Shown here in pieces: positions 53,944 to 63,798 of a DNA stretch of 64,000 nucleotides. Below the pieces are notes generated by a model that did no database searches, was not told the DNA's origin, and was given only the letters and a program-made list of their open reading frames with translations. The DNA comes from Guadua angustifolia (Eukaryota; Streptophyta; Magnoliopsida; Poales; Poaceae): positions 4,836,001 through 4,900,000 of the forward strand of contig CM070511.1 of the NCBI GenBank assembly GCA_036346375.1. The letters are read 5' to 3'. Position numbers and translations under genes: made by a program. How positions within the stretch are numbered: position 1 is the first letter of the stretch; the number at the start of each line of letters is the position of its first letter.

Positions 53944-54700
53944 CCTTTGCGCGTCATCTCCGTGATCCCCAGATTTCCATTTCCTTCCTCGATGGTCTTC
54001 TTCTGCAGACGAGCTTGAGCTCGACGGCGTGTTCACGCCCGAGGCGGGCTCGATTCGCCTTCCTCGACTTTACCCCCCCGAGGGAGGGGTCTTTGCCTTC
54101 ATCCCCGCCGCTCCTCAAGCTTGCCGCACAAAGCTTTGGTAGCGACGCGAGCAGCTAGAGCCCCCAAAAGGTTGGGCTCGGCGAACTCCAGGGCGGCCTG
54201 GAGCAGCGTTGGCCCGAGCCTTCACATACGTCTGGCGTACGCCCCGTGCGCACGCCAGGCTCCTCTCCAACTGGCCAAGGGGTCCGAGCCACGTCGCGCC
54301 GACTAGCTTCTAGTCCCTGCGAGTGGCTCGGCGGCTGCGCCCTCGCATACCCAACTGAGTTGGCATCCCAACCAGCCATTGGGTCCCTTGCAAACGGTAA
54401 CCCTCTCGACCCAAGTGCTACGGCCTATGCCCCAGCCAGCTACGGTTGCAGTAATCTTGTCTTGGAAGAAGGAAGTGCCCGCGCGAGATTGCCCGTGGTT
54501 GACTCGGGACATGCTTTTCGGACCTCTAAGTCACCACGTATCTGTTGCATTTTCCTCTGGATGCTAACACTCCGACCTACGCTTTCGCAACCCCGGTGGT
54601 TCCTAAGAGCTATGGTCGCTTGATGAGTGCTAACGACGGAGGAAAAACGCAAATCATTCAGCAAAACCCCCAGAGTTCGTAGCATGCAATATTTACATAC
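53944..54700 (+). other. Leader and gag-start remnant of element D
   Basis: Plus-strand frames near 53950-54130 (for example a LDGLLLQTSLSS-like start) resemble the beginning of Tat-type leader ORFs but do not extend to a Gag domain. 54360-54620 contains the motif ATTGGGTCC...CGGTAACCCTCTCGACCC, also present near 56305 and 62765, marking the duplicated module. Confidence 0.5.
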
Positions 54701-54746
54701 ATTGTGCCCCCCTGAAGCAAAAGGCAAGGTGCAGCCACTCAGAAGC

Positions 54747-55544
54747 TCATCCGGCGAAGTCGTCGCCATCCTCGGAGCTGTCGCTGCCTACATCGACTGT
54801 CACTAGCCTCGCCACCATCTCCGCTGCCGGCCGCACTATGGCCCGCGCCCGGTCCGCGTCCCCTTCGACCCCGTCGATGGTCACGGTCGGGTCAAAGGCG
54901 GCGTTGCGGCTAGCACAACAGGCCAGCACATACTCCGCCATGGATACGGCGACCTCCCGCCCTTCACGAGCCGAGCGCTCGCGTAAGAGGTGCGGTAGGT
55001 CGGCCAGGACGTTGGCCGCACGGGAAAGGCCGAGGCCATAATGCATCTCATCGCGCTCCGGCGGTTCCGGCAGATCCACTCCCAGGGGCCTGAAGCTTCT
55101 GGCCATGCTCTCGAAGGCCGGGCCGAGAACATTCAAAAGATCATCGCGCAGGGAACACCGTTCTTCGTGCACCCTGGCAAGTTCCTTCTCTGCGGCACCG
55201 GCCCGGAACCGCAGTGCCCGCACCTCCTCGCGCGCCTCGGTGAGCTTCCCCTCCAAAGCTCGAATCCAGGCCCGCTGCCACGACATTTCCGCCTTCTGCG
55301 CGGCGGCTGCCGCAGCTCGGATTTGCAGGGAGGCTTCCAACCGCGTCACCACAGACGCGGCTCGGGCGCCTGGAGGACCGCCCATGGTGACCGAAGCCAC
55401 ACCGGAAGTGGCCCCGCCGGCGCCCGCCTCCCTCCCCGAAGCGGTCGTCGAGAATGCGGCCAGCGGCTGGCCCGACCCCGAGCCACGAGCTCTGAAGCAA
55501 AGAAAGAAAAAGCTCGGCCTCAGCAAGATCGGAGCCAAAACCAC
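54747..55544 (-). CDS. Antisense coiled-coil module 1 of element D
   Basis: 265 codons open on the strand opposite to the LTRs. Heptad-rich SWQRAWIRALEGKLTEAREE, RFRAGAAEKELARVHEERCS, then a globular end RSFRPLGVDLPEPPERDEMH, EYVLACCASRNAAFDPTVTI, and an acidic C-terminus (GSDSSEDGDDFAG). The end part aligns in pattern with module 2 (LVLVFALSHYRGFDPAVVSS), so the two are duplicated 3' ends of one gene. Function unknown. A third copy follows LTR2. Confidence 0.6.
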   Translation of the reverse strand: MVLAPILLRPSFFFLCFRARGSGSGQPLAAFSTTASGREAGAGGATSGVASVTMGGPPGARAASVVTRLEASLQIRAAAAAAQKAEMSWQRAWIRALEGKLTEAREEVRALRFRAGAAEKELARVHEERCSLRDDLLNVLGPAFESMARSFRPLGVDLPEPPERDEMHYGLGLSRAANVLADLPHLLRERSAREGREVAVSMAEYVLACCASRNAAFDPTVTIDGVEGDADRARAIVRPAAEMVARLVTVDVGSDSSEDGDDFAG

Positions 55545-56690
55545 CTCAACAGCAGGCGAAAAGGCTTACTCTGCAAGGGGGTCCCTGATGCAGAAGGTCG
55601 AAATGGGCAGCGCGAGCCCCCCTCTTCTCGCGCGCGATGGCGACTGGGCGAGGAAACGAGATCTCTTGGTGTCCGACCCCAGGGGGTCCGCCGCCGCTTC
55701 CCGTTTCCCGGACCGTCGATCGTCGCCCCCGCTCGCCATCGCTGTTCGGAGTGTGCTAACTCCCCTTCTCCCACGTCGCGTAAGGGCGAAACAAGAATGG
55801 GGGAGCAGAAAAAACTTTTATATGCGCCACATTTATATGCGGCCGGAGCGGCGCGGCGACGTCGTCGGCGGCGCACCGCCGCCGCGCGTGCTTGCATGTC
55901 AGCGTGACGGGACGTGCCTTGTCCATACCCCCCGTCTCACATTAAAATGTGACGGGACATTTGCGACGAAAGGACGCTGCGCCGGCCAGGGAAGCGCAGT
56001 GCGACTCTTCGATTTCCGTTCTGGCTCAGGCTGACTGCGCCGATAGACGGCGCGAGGCAACGTCTAGATGGGCCGCGGCGACCCCGAATGGATTGGGGGC
56101 CCGCTAGAAGAAGCCGCACCGACGGAAGGCTGAGTGAAGGTCCCGACCGCCGCAGCACCTCCTGCGTCCAATATGAAAGATAAGGCAATCTTTTTCTTAA
56201 TAAGAATTTCCGCGTTAGTTTTTCCACTTCGAGTTCAGGCATTGTGAAGCGATCACAAACTTGAGCTCACACTTTTTCGGGTCGGATGACCCGGTCGGCT
56301 ATTGGGTCCTCCTCAGCGGTAATCCTTTCGACCCGCAGCACCACGGCCTGCGCCCTGGTGGCTACGGCTGCGAAGTAGTGCTTTGCGGAAGAAAGAATTA
56401 CTCATAGGCATACAACCCATAGCTAGTCGGGAACATTCCCGTCCCGCGCCAAGTATAAGCAAATGTCCTACTTCTTAGCCCCAACTCCTATTTTGAGTCT
56501 CCCTCAATGGTGCTAACATGATGACCTACGCTAACTTAAACCTCCGCGGTTTTTTTTTTAAAAAAGCTATGGCCATCGAAATGTTCATCATCTCTGGGAG
56601 GCACGAAAAAGGAAGGGCCTACGGACTGCCCCGTCCGGTTAAAAATCTTCAGTTCATTACATGACAAAATTGTCACAAGAACCAAAATGA
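55545..56690. other. Spacer between antisense modules
   Basis: GC-rich with many overlapping open frames caused by composition; no family recognised. 56280-56350 repeats the ATTGGGTCC ... TTCGACCC landmark of the module boundary. Confidence 0.45.
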
Positions 56691-57257
56691 TCAACTTTCT
56701 TCTTCTTTCCGGTGGAGAATGCTCCCTGGCAGAATCCGGCTGGCGATCTCCTCGGCGTAAGGAGCAGCTTGGCCCCTCAACCCTTCGACCTCTTCGTCGG
56801 ACCGGTTCGCCGCAACTCCGCTGCTGACAACGGCGGGGTCGAAGCCGCGGTAATGGGAGAGAGCGAAAACCAGCACCAAGCAGGCTTCGAGTTCTATCCC
56901 CTCACTCACCGAACGATCGACATGCTCTGGCACGCGGGCCAACGCAGCGGCAAGCGAGCTCGAACCCGGCTCAGAGGTTCCAAGCACTCGGTCGCGGATC
57001 TCCCGACCGACTTCATGGAGGGTCGCCATCTCAGCGGCCCGCTCGGACAGATCTCGCTCCACCAGCTCCTTCGCGGAGAAGGCCTCCGCTCGTGCTGCCA
57101 TTGCTGCGTCCCGTTCCTCCACTGCCGTCTTCCGCGCCCCCACGGCGTCGCTGAGCTCCTCCTGCAACGCTGCAGATTGAAGCATTGTAAAAGAGAAGGC
57201 GGGCGGTTTGCATTTGACGGAAGGCTGAATTAGGGTTACTCTGCTTACCGGCCGCAA
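56691..57257 (-). CDS. Antisense coiled-coil module 2 of element D
   Basis: LQSAALQEELSDAVGARKTA, VEERDAAMAARAEAFSAKEL, VERDLSERAAEMATLHEVGR, then LVLVFALSHYRGFDPAVVSS and a C-terminal helix ending HRKEEES. Resembles plant coiled-coil scaffold ends. It is likely a downstream exon of the PF04195-type gene that starts near 59660; the first residues (MRPVSRVTLIQP) are probably intron. Confidence 0.55.
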   Translation of the reverse strand: MRPVSRVTLIQPSVKCKPPAFSFTMLQSAALQEELSDAVGARKTAVEERDAAMAARAEAFSAKELVERDLSERAAEMATLHEVGREIRDRVLGTSEPGSSSLAAALARVPEHVDRSVSEGIELEACLVLVFALSHYRGFDPAVVSSGVAANRSDEEVEGLRGQAAPYAEEIASRILPGSILHRKEEES

Positions 57258-57264
57258 AGGCTTT

Positions 57265-57640
57265 CTAGCGCTGAATCTCTAACATGGCCTCAGTCCGCGT
57301 CTTTCGCTCGAGTGAGGCGTCCCTCCTGGTGGAATCCGACTCTGACCGGGCCTGATCGCGCTCATCCTGGAGCCGCACTTTTGCAGCAACGGCAACATCC
57401 CTGGCGCTGAGGGCCACCGCCAAAAGTGCCTCAAGCTCGGATATCCTCATCTCACAGGACTCAATCGATGACTCTCGGCGGCTCCTCTGGGACCTCCTCG
57501 CCTTTGCCCGATTCGTGTGCGGGGCTTCAGAGCCTCGTGCAACTCAGGCGCGGTGATCGCCCCTCGCGGGCGGTCACCCTTTGTTCATGCATAGAATGGA
57601 AAGCCGCCGACATCTTCCCCGACTGAGCTTTCAGTTGCTG
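57265..57640 (-). CDS. Antisense coiled-coil exon of element D
   Basis: 57450-57265: MRISELEALLAVALSARDVA, VAAKVRLQDERDQARSESDS, TRRDASLERKTRTEAMLEIQ, strongly heptad-patterned. The same strand just upstream (57626-57540) reads LKAQSGKMSAAFHSMHEQRV, with frame changes between. Fits the middle of the same antisense gene. Confidence 0.5.
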
Positions 57641-57674
57641 CGGAAGATCGGGCACTTCATTTACCTGACGACCG

Positions 57675-58745
57675 CTAAAACAAATCGAAGACTGAAGTCA
57701 AGGATCCGGCTGGGGTTACCTGGCAAGCCGGGCGGGTGATCTCAGCGGCGACCTTTAGCGCCTCATCGGCCGAGCCCAGGATAGCCGCCAGCCCCTGGCG
57801 AACTTGGTTCAGATAAGCCTCCACCTGCCGCACGCCCTCTTCGAAGGTCCCCCACGACTCGACTCCCGCCTCGGCGTCCGGTGCGAGCTGCGGCTTGTTG
57901 GAAGGGCCGTTGCCCGGCCAGGTTGGCTCAGGCCGGCGTATCTCGGTTCGTGGAGGGATATTTGCCGCCCCGGTCTGCGTTTCGACGCCAACGGCCCCCG
58001 GCGCCCGGGCTTCCCCCTCCGGCGGGTCCCTGGGCCGCGACGGTAGGGCCGCGACAGCCACTGGGATTGCGCCTACCAGTGAGGGCCTTGGCGGCGAAGG
58101 CAAGAGCTCATTCGCTTCTCCTCCGGTCCCCGACCCGTCGGAGGGTACCGGAGTCTCCGCACGCTCCAACTCCTGGGGGGCCACCGACGGCGGCCCCGAC
58201 TCTGCCAACGGTGGCAGGTCATCGCTCGGCGCACCGACCATCGCTGCGAGCGGACCCGGCGCCGTTTCATGCTGGACCATCACCTCGTCCGAGCTCTCCA
58301 CCGCCGAGCGATGGAACGGGAGCAGCATCTTCTTTGCTGGCCTCTTTGGTGGGGGCGTGTCGCCTTTTCGTTTCCCCAGGGGCGTCCCCTCTTGGGGGGT
58401 CTCTACCCGGGGCGCGGCGATAGGAGGGCTCGTACCGGTACCCTCGTACGGTCCGCCACCGATCAGCGGCCTGAGGAAGGCCTCGTACGGGTCACCGGGG
58501 CTGTCGCCACCGCCATAGCTCAAGGACGACTCCGGATCGGCGGCACTAACAGCGATGGTCACAGAGGCATCTTCCCCGCACGCAACCCTGGTCATGCGCT
58601 CCCTCCTCTTTTCCTTCATCCTCTCCTCTCTCCGCTTCTTGCGAGCAGAATCTCTCAGGGCGGCCGCCTCACGGGCCTGGGTCTTCTGCTGCTTTTCTCC
58701 CGGCAGCAGCGGTCGGGACACCATCTTGCCCAGTCCCTGAATGGC
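57675..58745 (-). CDS. Antisense low-complexity exon of element D
   Basis: About 350 codons open. It begins after a TTCAG acceptor (58742): GLGKMVSRPLLPGEKQQKTQ, a basic helix (RKKRREERMKEKRRERMT), a long P/G/E-rich disordered middle (LGKRKGDTPPPKRPAKKMLL, possible nuclear signal), then SWGTFEEGVRQVEAYLNQVR, QGLAAILGSADEALKVAAEI. A donor-like CAGGTAACC follows near 57718. GC bias opens several frames here; this one is chosen for continuity with the neighbouring exons. Confidence 0.55.
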   Translation of the reverse strand, partial: AIQGLGKMVSRPLLPGEKQQKTQAREAAALRDSARKKRREERMKEKRRERMTRVACGEDASVTIAVSAADPESSLSYGGGDSPGDPYEAFLRPLIGGGPYEGTGTSPPIAAPRVETPQEGTPLGKRKGDTPPPKRPAKKMLLPFHRSAVESSDEVMVQHETAPGPLAAMVGAPSDDLPPLAESGPPSVAPQELERAETPVPSDGSGTGGEANELLPSPPRPSLVGAIPVAVAALPSRPRDPPEGEARAPGAVGVETQTGAANIPPRTEIRRPEPTWPGNGPSNKPQLAPDAEAGVESWGTFEEGVRQVEAYLNQVRQGLAAILGSADEALKVAAEITRPACQVTPAGSLTSVFDLF

Positions 58746-58755
58746 GCAAAAATCA

Positions 58756-59664
58756 CTAGTTAATACAGATGTCGAGAAGCTCGGGGTACAGAGGGGGAAA
58801 AGGAGCTCCTCGGCCTACCAGGTCCGGAGGGTTCTCTATTGAAAAGGGTTCGGGGCCGACACCCGTCACCGTGATGGCGCCCCCAGCCAGTACATTGGCC
58901 ACCCTGGCCCCAAGTTCCGATGCGGCGAGTTCCGCCGTGGCCATCCTCATGGGGTCGGACGCCCCGCCATACAGGAACATGGGGCGCGGCCTGTCCATAA
59001 GGGGTTGCACGCGCATCTTCATGAGCAGCAGCGTCTGACGGCGTTGCGGTCGAGCCCGCTCCGTTGAAGCTTGATCCGCTCAAGATCGGCACCACCTTCT
59101 TTTCTCCCTCTTGTCGAGGCCCGGCCCCAATCTTCCTTCGACTCGGGAGACGATCGGTGAAGGTCAAGCGCCGCCTCCTGAGTTCGAGCATAAAACCACT
59201 CGGAATGCCACCCTCGGTTCGATGTCGGCAGCTTCAAGGAATATCTCAGACCCCACGTCGGTATGCGGTGAATGGCCGTGCCCCCCATGGACGCCGTGGC
59301 AGCCACCGACTTGTCCCTCCACGATCGGGCATAGAAAAAGTGCCTCCACAGCAACCAGTGGGGCTCGATCCCCAGGAACGCCTCGCATAGCGTTATGAAG
59401 ATCGCTATGTGAAGCACGCCGTTAGGGTTGAGATGGTGTACCTCGATCCCGTAATGGTGCAGCATCCCGCGCACGAAGGGATGAAGCGGGAGCCCGAACC
59501 CGCGCTCGTAGAACCAGGCGGGGACCACGATCTTCCCCTCCTCCGGCGCTGGTTCTGCGGCCCCCGTCGGGACCCTCCACTGCGAGGCGTCTCGCGGGAG
59601 AAGGAGCCCTTTCTTCTCCAGCCCGAACGCGTGGCTGGGCTCGGCAGTGCACTCCGACTACGAC
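58756..59664 (-). pseudogene. Antisense PF04195-like (putative gypsy-type transposon) domain of element D
   Basis: Start near 59664 (ATG TCG TAG, an immediate stop), then SECTAEPSHAFGLEKKGLLL, VPAWFYERGFGLPLHPFVRG, MLHHYGIEVHHLNPNGVLHI, FITLCEAFLGIEPHWLLWRH, FFYARSW, and SNRGWHSEWFYARTQ. This is the pattern of PF04195, a domain known only from plant LTR elements. One indel near 59040 shifts to MKMRVQPLMDRPRPMFLYGG, EPFSIENPPDLVGRGAPFPP. The early stop and frameshift mean this copy is not intact. It lies opposite to LTR transcription. Confidence 0.72.
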
Positions 59665-59819
59665 ATCTTCGATCTGCAAGCGATCAGAGACCGGAGGAGA
59701 AGAATGTGAGTCGCTCTCTTCCCTCTCCCTTGTTTCTTTTTCTCGCCTCAGGGGAATTCGAGGAACAAGGAGGGCAAACCCAAGGGAGCGGCGAAAGCGG
59801 AAGCAATAGAGCGACCTAA

Positions 59820-60660
59820 TGCCTCTCCCGCGCCAATCTTATGGGCCCCGAACAGGCACCAGCCGAACGCATGTCGATCAGATGAGCACCGGTCAGAATG
59901 GCCTCGTATGAAGCGTCACCCATCGCATCGAAGCGCCACGACGCGCCGCTGGTGAGACGTATCGCCCTTAATCATCTCTCTTCGCATTTAATTCTCGCAC
60001 GCGCATTAAATGCTGGCAGAGACGTCGGGGAATCGCTCCGGGCGAAACGCCCCGCGACTCCGTAATCTCTGCCTCTGGGTCAGTTTAAACCGACCCGAGG
60101 CAGGAGGAAAAGCCCACCAGGCCTTCACAGCCTCAAGGTGGCGAGAAGGCTTGATTGCCTGACGAGTAAGACCTAGCCGTGGGTCCTTGAAGGCAGGATC
60201 CACCGGACGGATCCCCCACCGACCCCGACAGGCAAGCGAGCGAGGGGCAAGTTTAAGGCGAACTCTCGGTGGGTCCTTAGTTGGGTTGGCGAACGACCCA
60301 ATCGCCTTAGCTCGTGTCCGAGACCATACTTCAAACTCTCATGGAGCCCCGAAAGGGCGCAGCGGCAAGGCGTCGAGTTCTGAACGGCTCGGGGTCCGGC
60401 ACGAGATTGAGTAAAGAAAGGTTTTTTATGGGTCGCCCCTAGCGGGTCGGACACCCGACGTAGGGATTGTCCGCTCGGAGGTCGCCTAACCTCCAGGGCC
60501 CACTCGGATAACCCGTTAGCAGCTCCATGAGCATGGTGTTCGACGGCGTAGGCAAACCGCGTCTGCTCACCCCCAGTCCCACACCGGGCCAGGCGTACAT
60601 GTGGGATCGGCAATGCCTCTCTATCGCAGATTGCCTCGCCCAACGAGGACTCGAGATGGA
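59820..60660. other. Non-coding part of element D interior
   Basis: No gene recognised. Probable promoter side of the antisense gene: the minus-strand start is at 59664, and this stretch lies upstream of it. Confidence 0.4.
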
Positions 60661-60667
60661 CGCCCCA

Positions 60668-60826
60668 CGCCCAGCTACGGCGTGAAAATAGCGCTAACTC
60701 GCCCAGCTACGGCGTAAAAATAGCGCTAACTCGCCCAGCTACGGCATAAAAATAGCACTAACTCGCCCAGCCACGGCGCAACATGGCACTAACTCGTCTA
60801 GCTACGACGTTAAAAAAGCACTCGGG
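60668..60826 (+). repeat. Five tandem 32-bp repeats in element D
   Basis: Unit CGCCCAGCTACGGCGTAAAA then ATAGCGCTAACT. Copies start near 60668, 60700, 60732, 60764 and 60795; the last two are degenerate (CAGCCACGG, CTAGCTACG). Confidence 0.85.
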
Positions 60827-61355
60827 AACCAGAACCTCTCGCGAAGGCATCCGGACCTCCCCGCCGACCGCGGCCGCGTCCAACCGTGACATAAAACCGG
60901 CGTTTGAAAAACTAGAACCCTACACAAGCGCCCAGGCGTCTGTGCTGACCGGCTCCGCATCGGGCCGGAGCCCTCCGACCAAGACGGTTGAACTCGCCAG
61001 ACCTGGATAACCCCAGACCAGTTCTTGATGCGCTCGGGGCTACCTGCCGGTGCGCTTGTCTTGCACGGTCGGACTAACCGACCAAGCTGGACGGACACCG
61101 CTTCCCGAAGCGTTAGCTCGATCCACTCGGAGGCTCACGCTCGACCAAGCCTGCACTCTTGTGACCCTTCGCCAATCACCGGGTGCGCTCGTGCGCACCC
61201 CATTAAAACCAGGCCGACCAAGTCGGTCGGGCTCATCCAGACAAAGCGGCCATCCCCAAGAATATCCACGGCCTTGTTGTATAGCATCGTACCGACGAGA
61301 AGGCCATGAGAGCCGAAGATAAAGGGTCCATCCAGGAACGCCTGCATTTCAGGAC

Positions 61356-61370
61356 GGCCCCGGGGGCTAC
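61356..61370 (+). promoter_or_regulatory. Polypurine-type tract before LTR2
   Basis: GGCCCCGGGGGCTAC lies immediately before TGACGAATAC, the position and wording of the PPT in RIRE2-like grass elements. It shows that LTR2 is a genuine 3' LTR for the first interior. Confidence 0.65.
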
Positions 61371-62318
61371 TGACGAATACTCATACCAAGGGTACCCCAC
61401 AGCACGGGAATTAGCTGGATCACCGAATGAACCGTCTTGGGCCCAGCCTTAGCCCCAAGGAGCCCCAAAGGACTCTCGACCCCGACCAGGCCTCCTAGGG
61501 GCGCCTCTGACTCGGTCGCTGGTCTGGTGCCCCCGCCGGCCCCGACCAGGCCAGGGTCAGAACCCCAAGAGCTCCAGCTTTACGTCCACCGCCTCATCGC
61601 CGGTCGGCGCCAAGCTGGTCACCTACCCCATGGACACGACAACCATGCTGGGATAGGTGGACCTTCCCCTAGGTAGCCAGGGGGCCACTACGTCAAGCAA
61701 CCGTCCACTCGCCCCGCCAGGTGCAGTGAAGAAGCGCGCTTCAACCCGACGCAACGCCAAGGCACGGCATGAACGACGTCAACATCTGACAAGCAAGTCT
61801 GAGGCGGTAGCGCCTTTCCAATGAGACACCGTCCCTTGTGTCTACCAACCCGGCATGGGTAAACAGCAACCCATCAGTCACCAGGACCGAAGACCAAGAC
61901 TCTGGAGTATAGCATACCCCTACCTCTCTTTCTCCAAATTTTCATGTAACCTGCCCCCTCTGGCTATATAAGGGGAGGCAGGGCCCCCGGTAACGGGGCA
62001 ATTCCCCTCATTCTTCCATACTCTACCTCGCTCGCTCTCCCGACCCGAACGACCGATCGAAGCTCCTGGGCTTCGCCGTTCGGACGAGAACTAAGGGCCT
62101 ATCCTTAGTCCTCGCATGTAATCCGCCGCACCCCAATCAACGAGATCCTCCGCCACAAACTGGAAGTAGGGACATTCGGCCCGAACCAATATAAATCTGA
62201 GACTCCTCAGCCCGATTCAGTGTTCATTCGAGGTTTCTTTAGCCTAACCATTTGAGGAGAGGGGGCGCGTGATCCCCAATACTTACAAATTTACTGCCGG
62301 TTATACGAAACACCGACA
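61371..62318 (+). repeat. LTR2 of element D
   Basis: 948 bp with the same ends as LTR1. TATA box GGCTATATAAGGGG at 61962-61975. It is preceded by a PPT and followed by a PBS, so it serves as 3' LTR of the first interior and 5' LTR of the second. Confidence 0.9.
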
Positions 62319-63798
62319 GTTGGCGCGCCAGGTAAGGGCCTTTGCGCGTCATCTCCATGATCCCCGGATTTCCATTTCCTTCCTCGATGGTCTTCTTCAC
62401 CAACGACGACGCGAGCTCGACGACGTGTTCACGCCAGGAGCGGAGCTCGATTCGCCTTCCTCGACTTTACCCCCCCTGGGGGAGGGGGTCTTTGCCTTCA
62501 TCCCCGCCGCTCCTCAAGCTTGCCGCACAAAGCTTTGGCAGCGACGCGAGCAGCTGGAGGCCCCCAAAAGGTCGGGCTCGATGAACTCGAGGCGGCTGGG
62601 CAGCGGCCGGCCCGAGCCTTCTAAGCGTCTGGCGTCGCCCGTCGCCGCCAGCTCCTCTCCAAGCAGCCAGGGTCTGAGCCGCCACACGACTAGCTTCTAG
62701 TCCCCGCGAGTGGCTCGGCGGCTGCGCCCTCGCATACCCAGCTGAGTTGGTGTCGCAACCAGCCATTGGGTCCCTTGCAAACGGTAACCCTCTCGACCCA
62801 AGTGCTACGGCCTATGCCCCTGTAGCTCACGGCTTGCAGTAATCTTGTCTTGGAAAGAAGGAAGTGCCCGCGCGAGATTGCCAATGGTTGACTCGGGACA
62901 CGCTTTTCGGACCTCTAAGTCACCACGTATCTGTTGCATTTTCCTCTGGATGCTAACACTCCGACCTACACTTTCGCAACCCCGATGGTTCCTAAGAGCT
63001 ATGGTCGCTTGATGAGTGCTAACGACGGAGGAAAAACGCAAATCATTCAGCAAAACCCCCAAAGTTCGTAGCATGCAATATTTACATACATTGTGCCCCC
63101 CTGAAGCAAAAGGCAAGGTGCGGCCACTCAGAAGCTCATCCGGCGAAGTCGTCACCATCCTCGGAGCTGTCGCTGCCTACATCGACCGTCACCAGCCTCG
63201 CCACCATCTCCGCTGCCAGCCGCACTCTGGCCCGCGCCCGGTCCGCATCCCCTTCGACCCCGCCGATGGTCGCGGTCGGGTCGAAGGCGGCGTTGCGGCT
63301 GGCACAACAGGCCAGCACATACTCCGCCACGGATATAGCGACCTCCCGCCCTTCGCGAGCGGCGCTCGCGTAAGAGGTGGGGTAGGTCGGCCAGGACGTT
63401 GGCCACACGGGAAAGGCCGAGGCCATAGTGCATCTCATCGCGCTCCGGCAGTTCCGGCAGATCCACTCCCACGGGCCTGAAGCTTCTGACCATGCTCTCG
63501 AAGGCCGGGCCGAGCACGTTCATAAGATCATCGCGCAGGGAACACCGTTCTTCGTGCACCCTGGCAAGTTCCTTCTCTACGGCACCGGCCCGGAACCGCA
63601 ATGCCCGCGCCTCCTCGCGCGCCTCGGTGAGCTTCCCCTCCAAAGCTCGAATCCAGGCCCGCTGCCGTGACATTTTCGTCTTCTGCGTGGCGGCCGCAGC
63701 TCAGTTCTTGAGGAGGCTTCAACAGCGTCACCACAGAGCCAGCGGCTCGAGCACTGGAGGACCGCCCATGGTGACCGAAGCCACACCAGAAGTGTCAA
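62319..63798 (+). repeat. Second interior of element D (partial), with antisense module copy 3
   Basis: Repeats 53924 to about 55395 with small differences. The minus strand at 63673-63140 carries the third copy of the coiled-coil module (SRQRAWIRALEGKLTEAREE, RCSLRDDLMNVLGPAFESMV), with a frameshift near 63360 before EYVLACCASRNAAFDPTATI. Similarity ends at GAAGCCACACCAGAAGTG (63797). Confidence 0.82.

Larger units (their letters stand above)
52993..63798 (+). mobile_element. Tat-type non-autonomous LTR element D, LTR-internal-LTR-internal
   Basis: LTR1 52993-53923, PBS, internal 53924-61370, LTR2 61371-62318, again PBS and a second internal start to 63798. The PBS (TGGCGCGCCAGGTAGGGG) fits tRNA-Arg, as used by RIRE2/Tat-type elements. 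A PPT-like GGCCCCGGGGGCTAC precedes LTR2. No Gag-Pol is encoded; instead the interior holds an antisense gene. The second interior repeats the first up to 55395/63798, then unrelated AT-rich DNA begins. The left target duplication would be CCTTG (52988-52992); the right flank is not available. Confidence 0.85.

Noticed and set aside
55105..56034. A 309-codon plus-strand frame in element D
   Set aside because: It overlaps the better supported antisense coding, shows no family pattern, and is expected from the high GC content, which opens several frames at once.
57881..58763. Three overlapping 160-207 codon plus-strand frames
   Set aside because: Low-complexity P/G/R-rich shadows of the antisense exon at 57675-58745.
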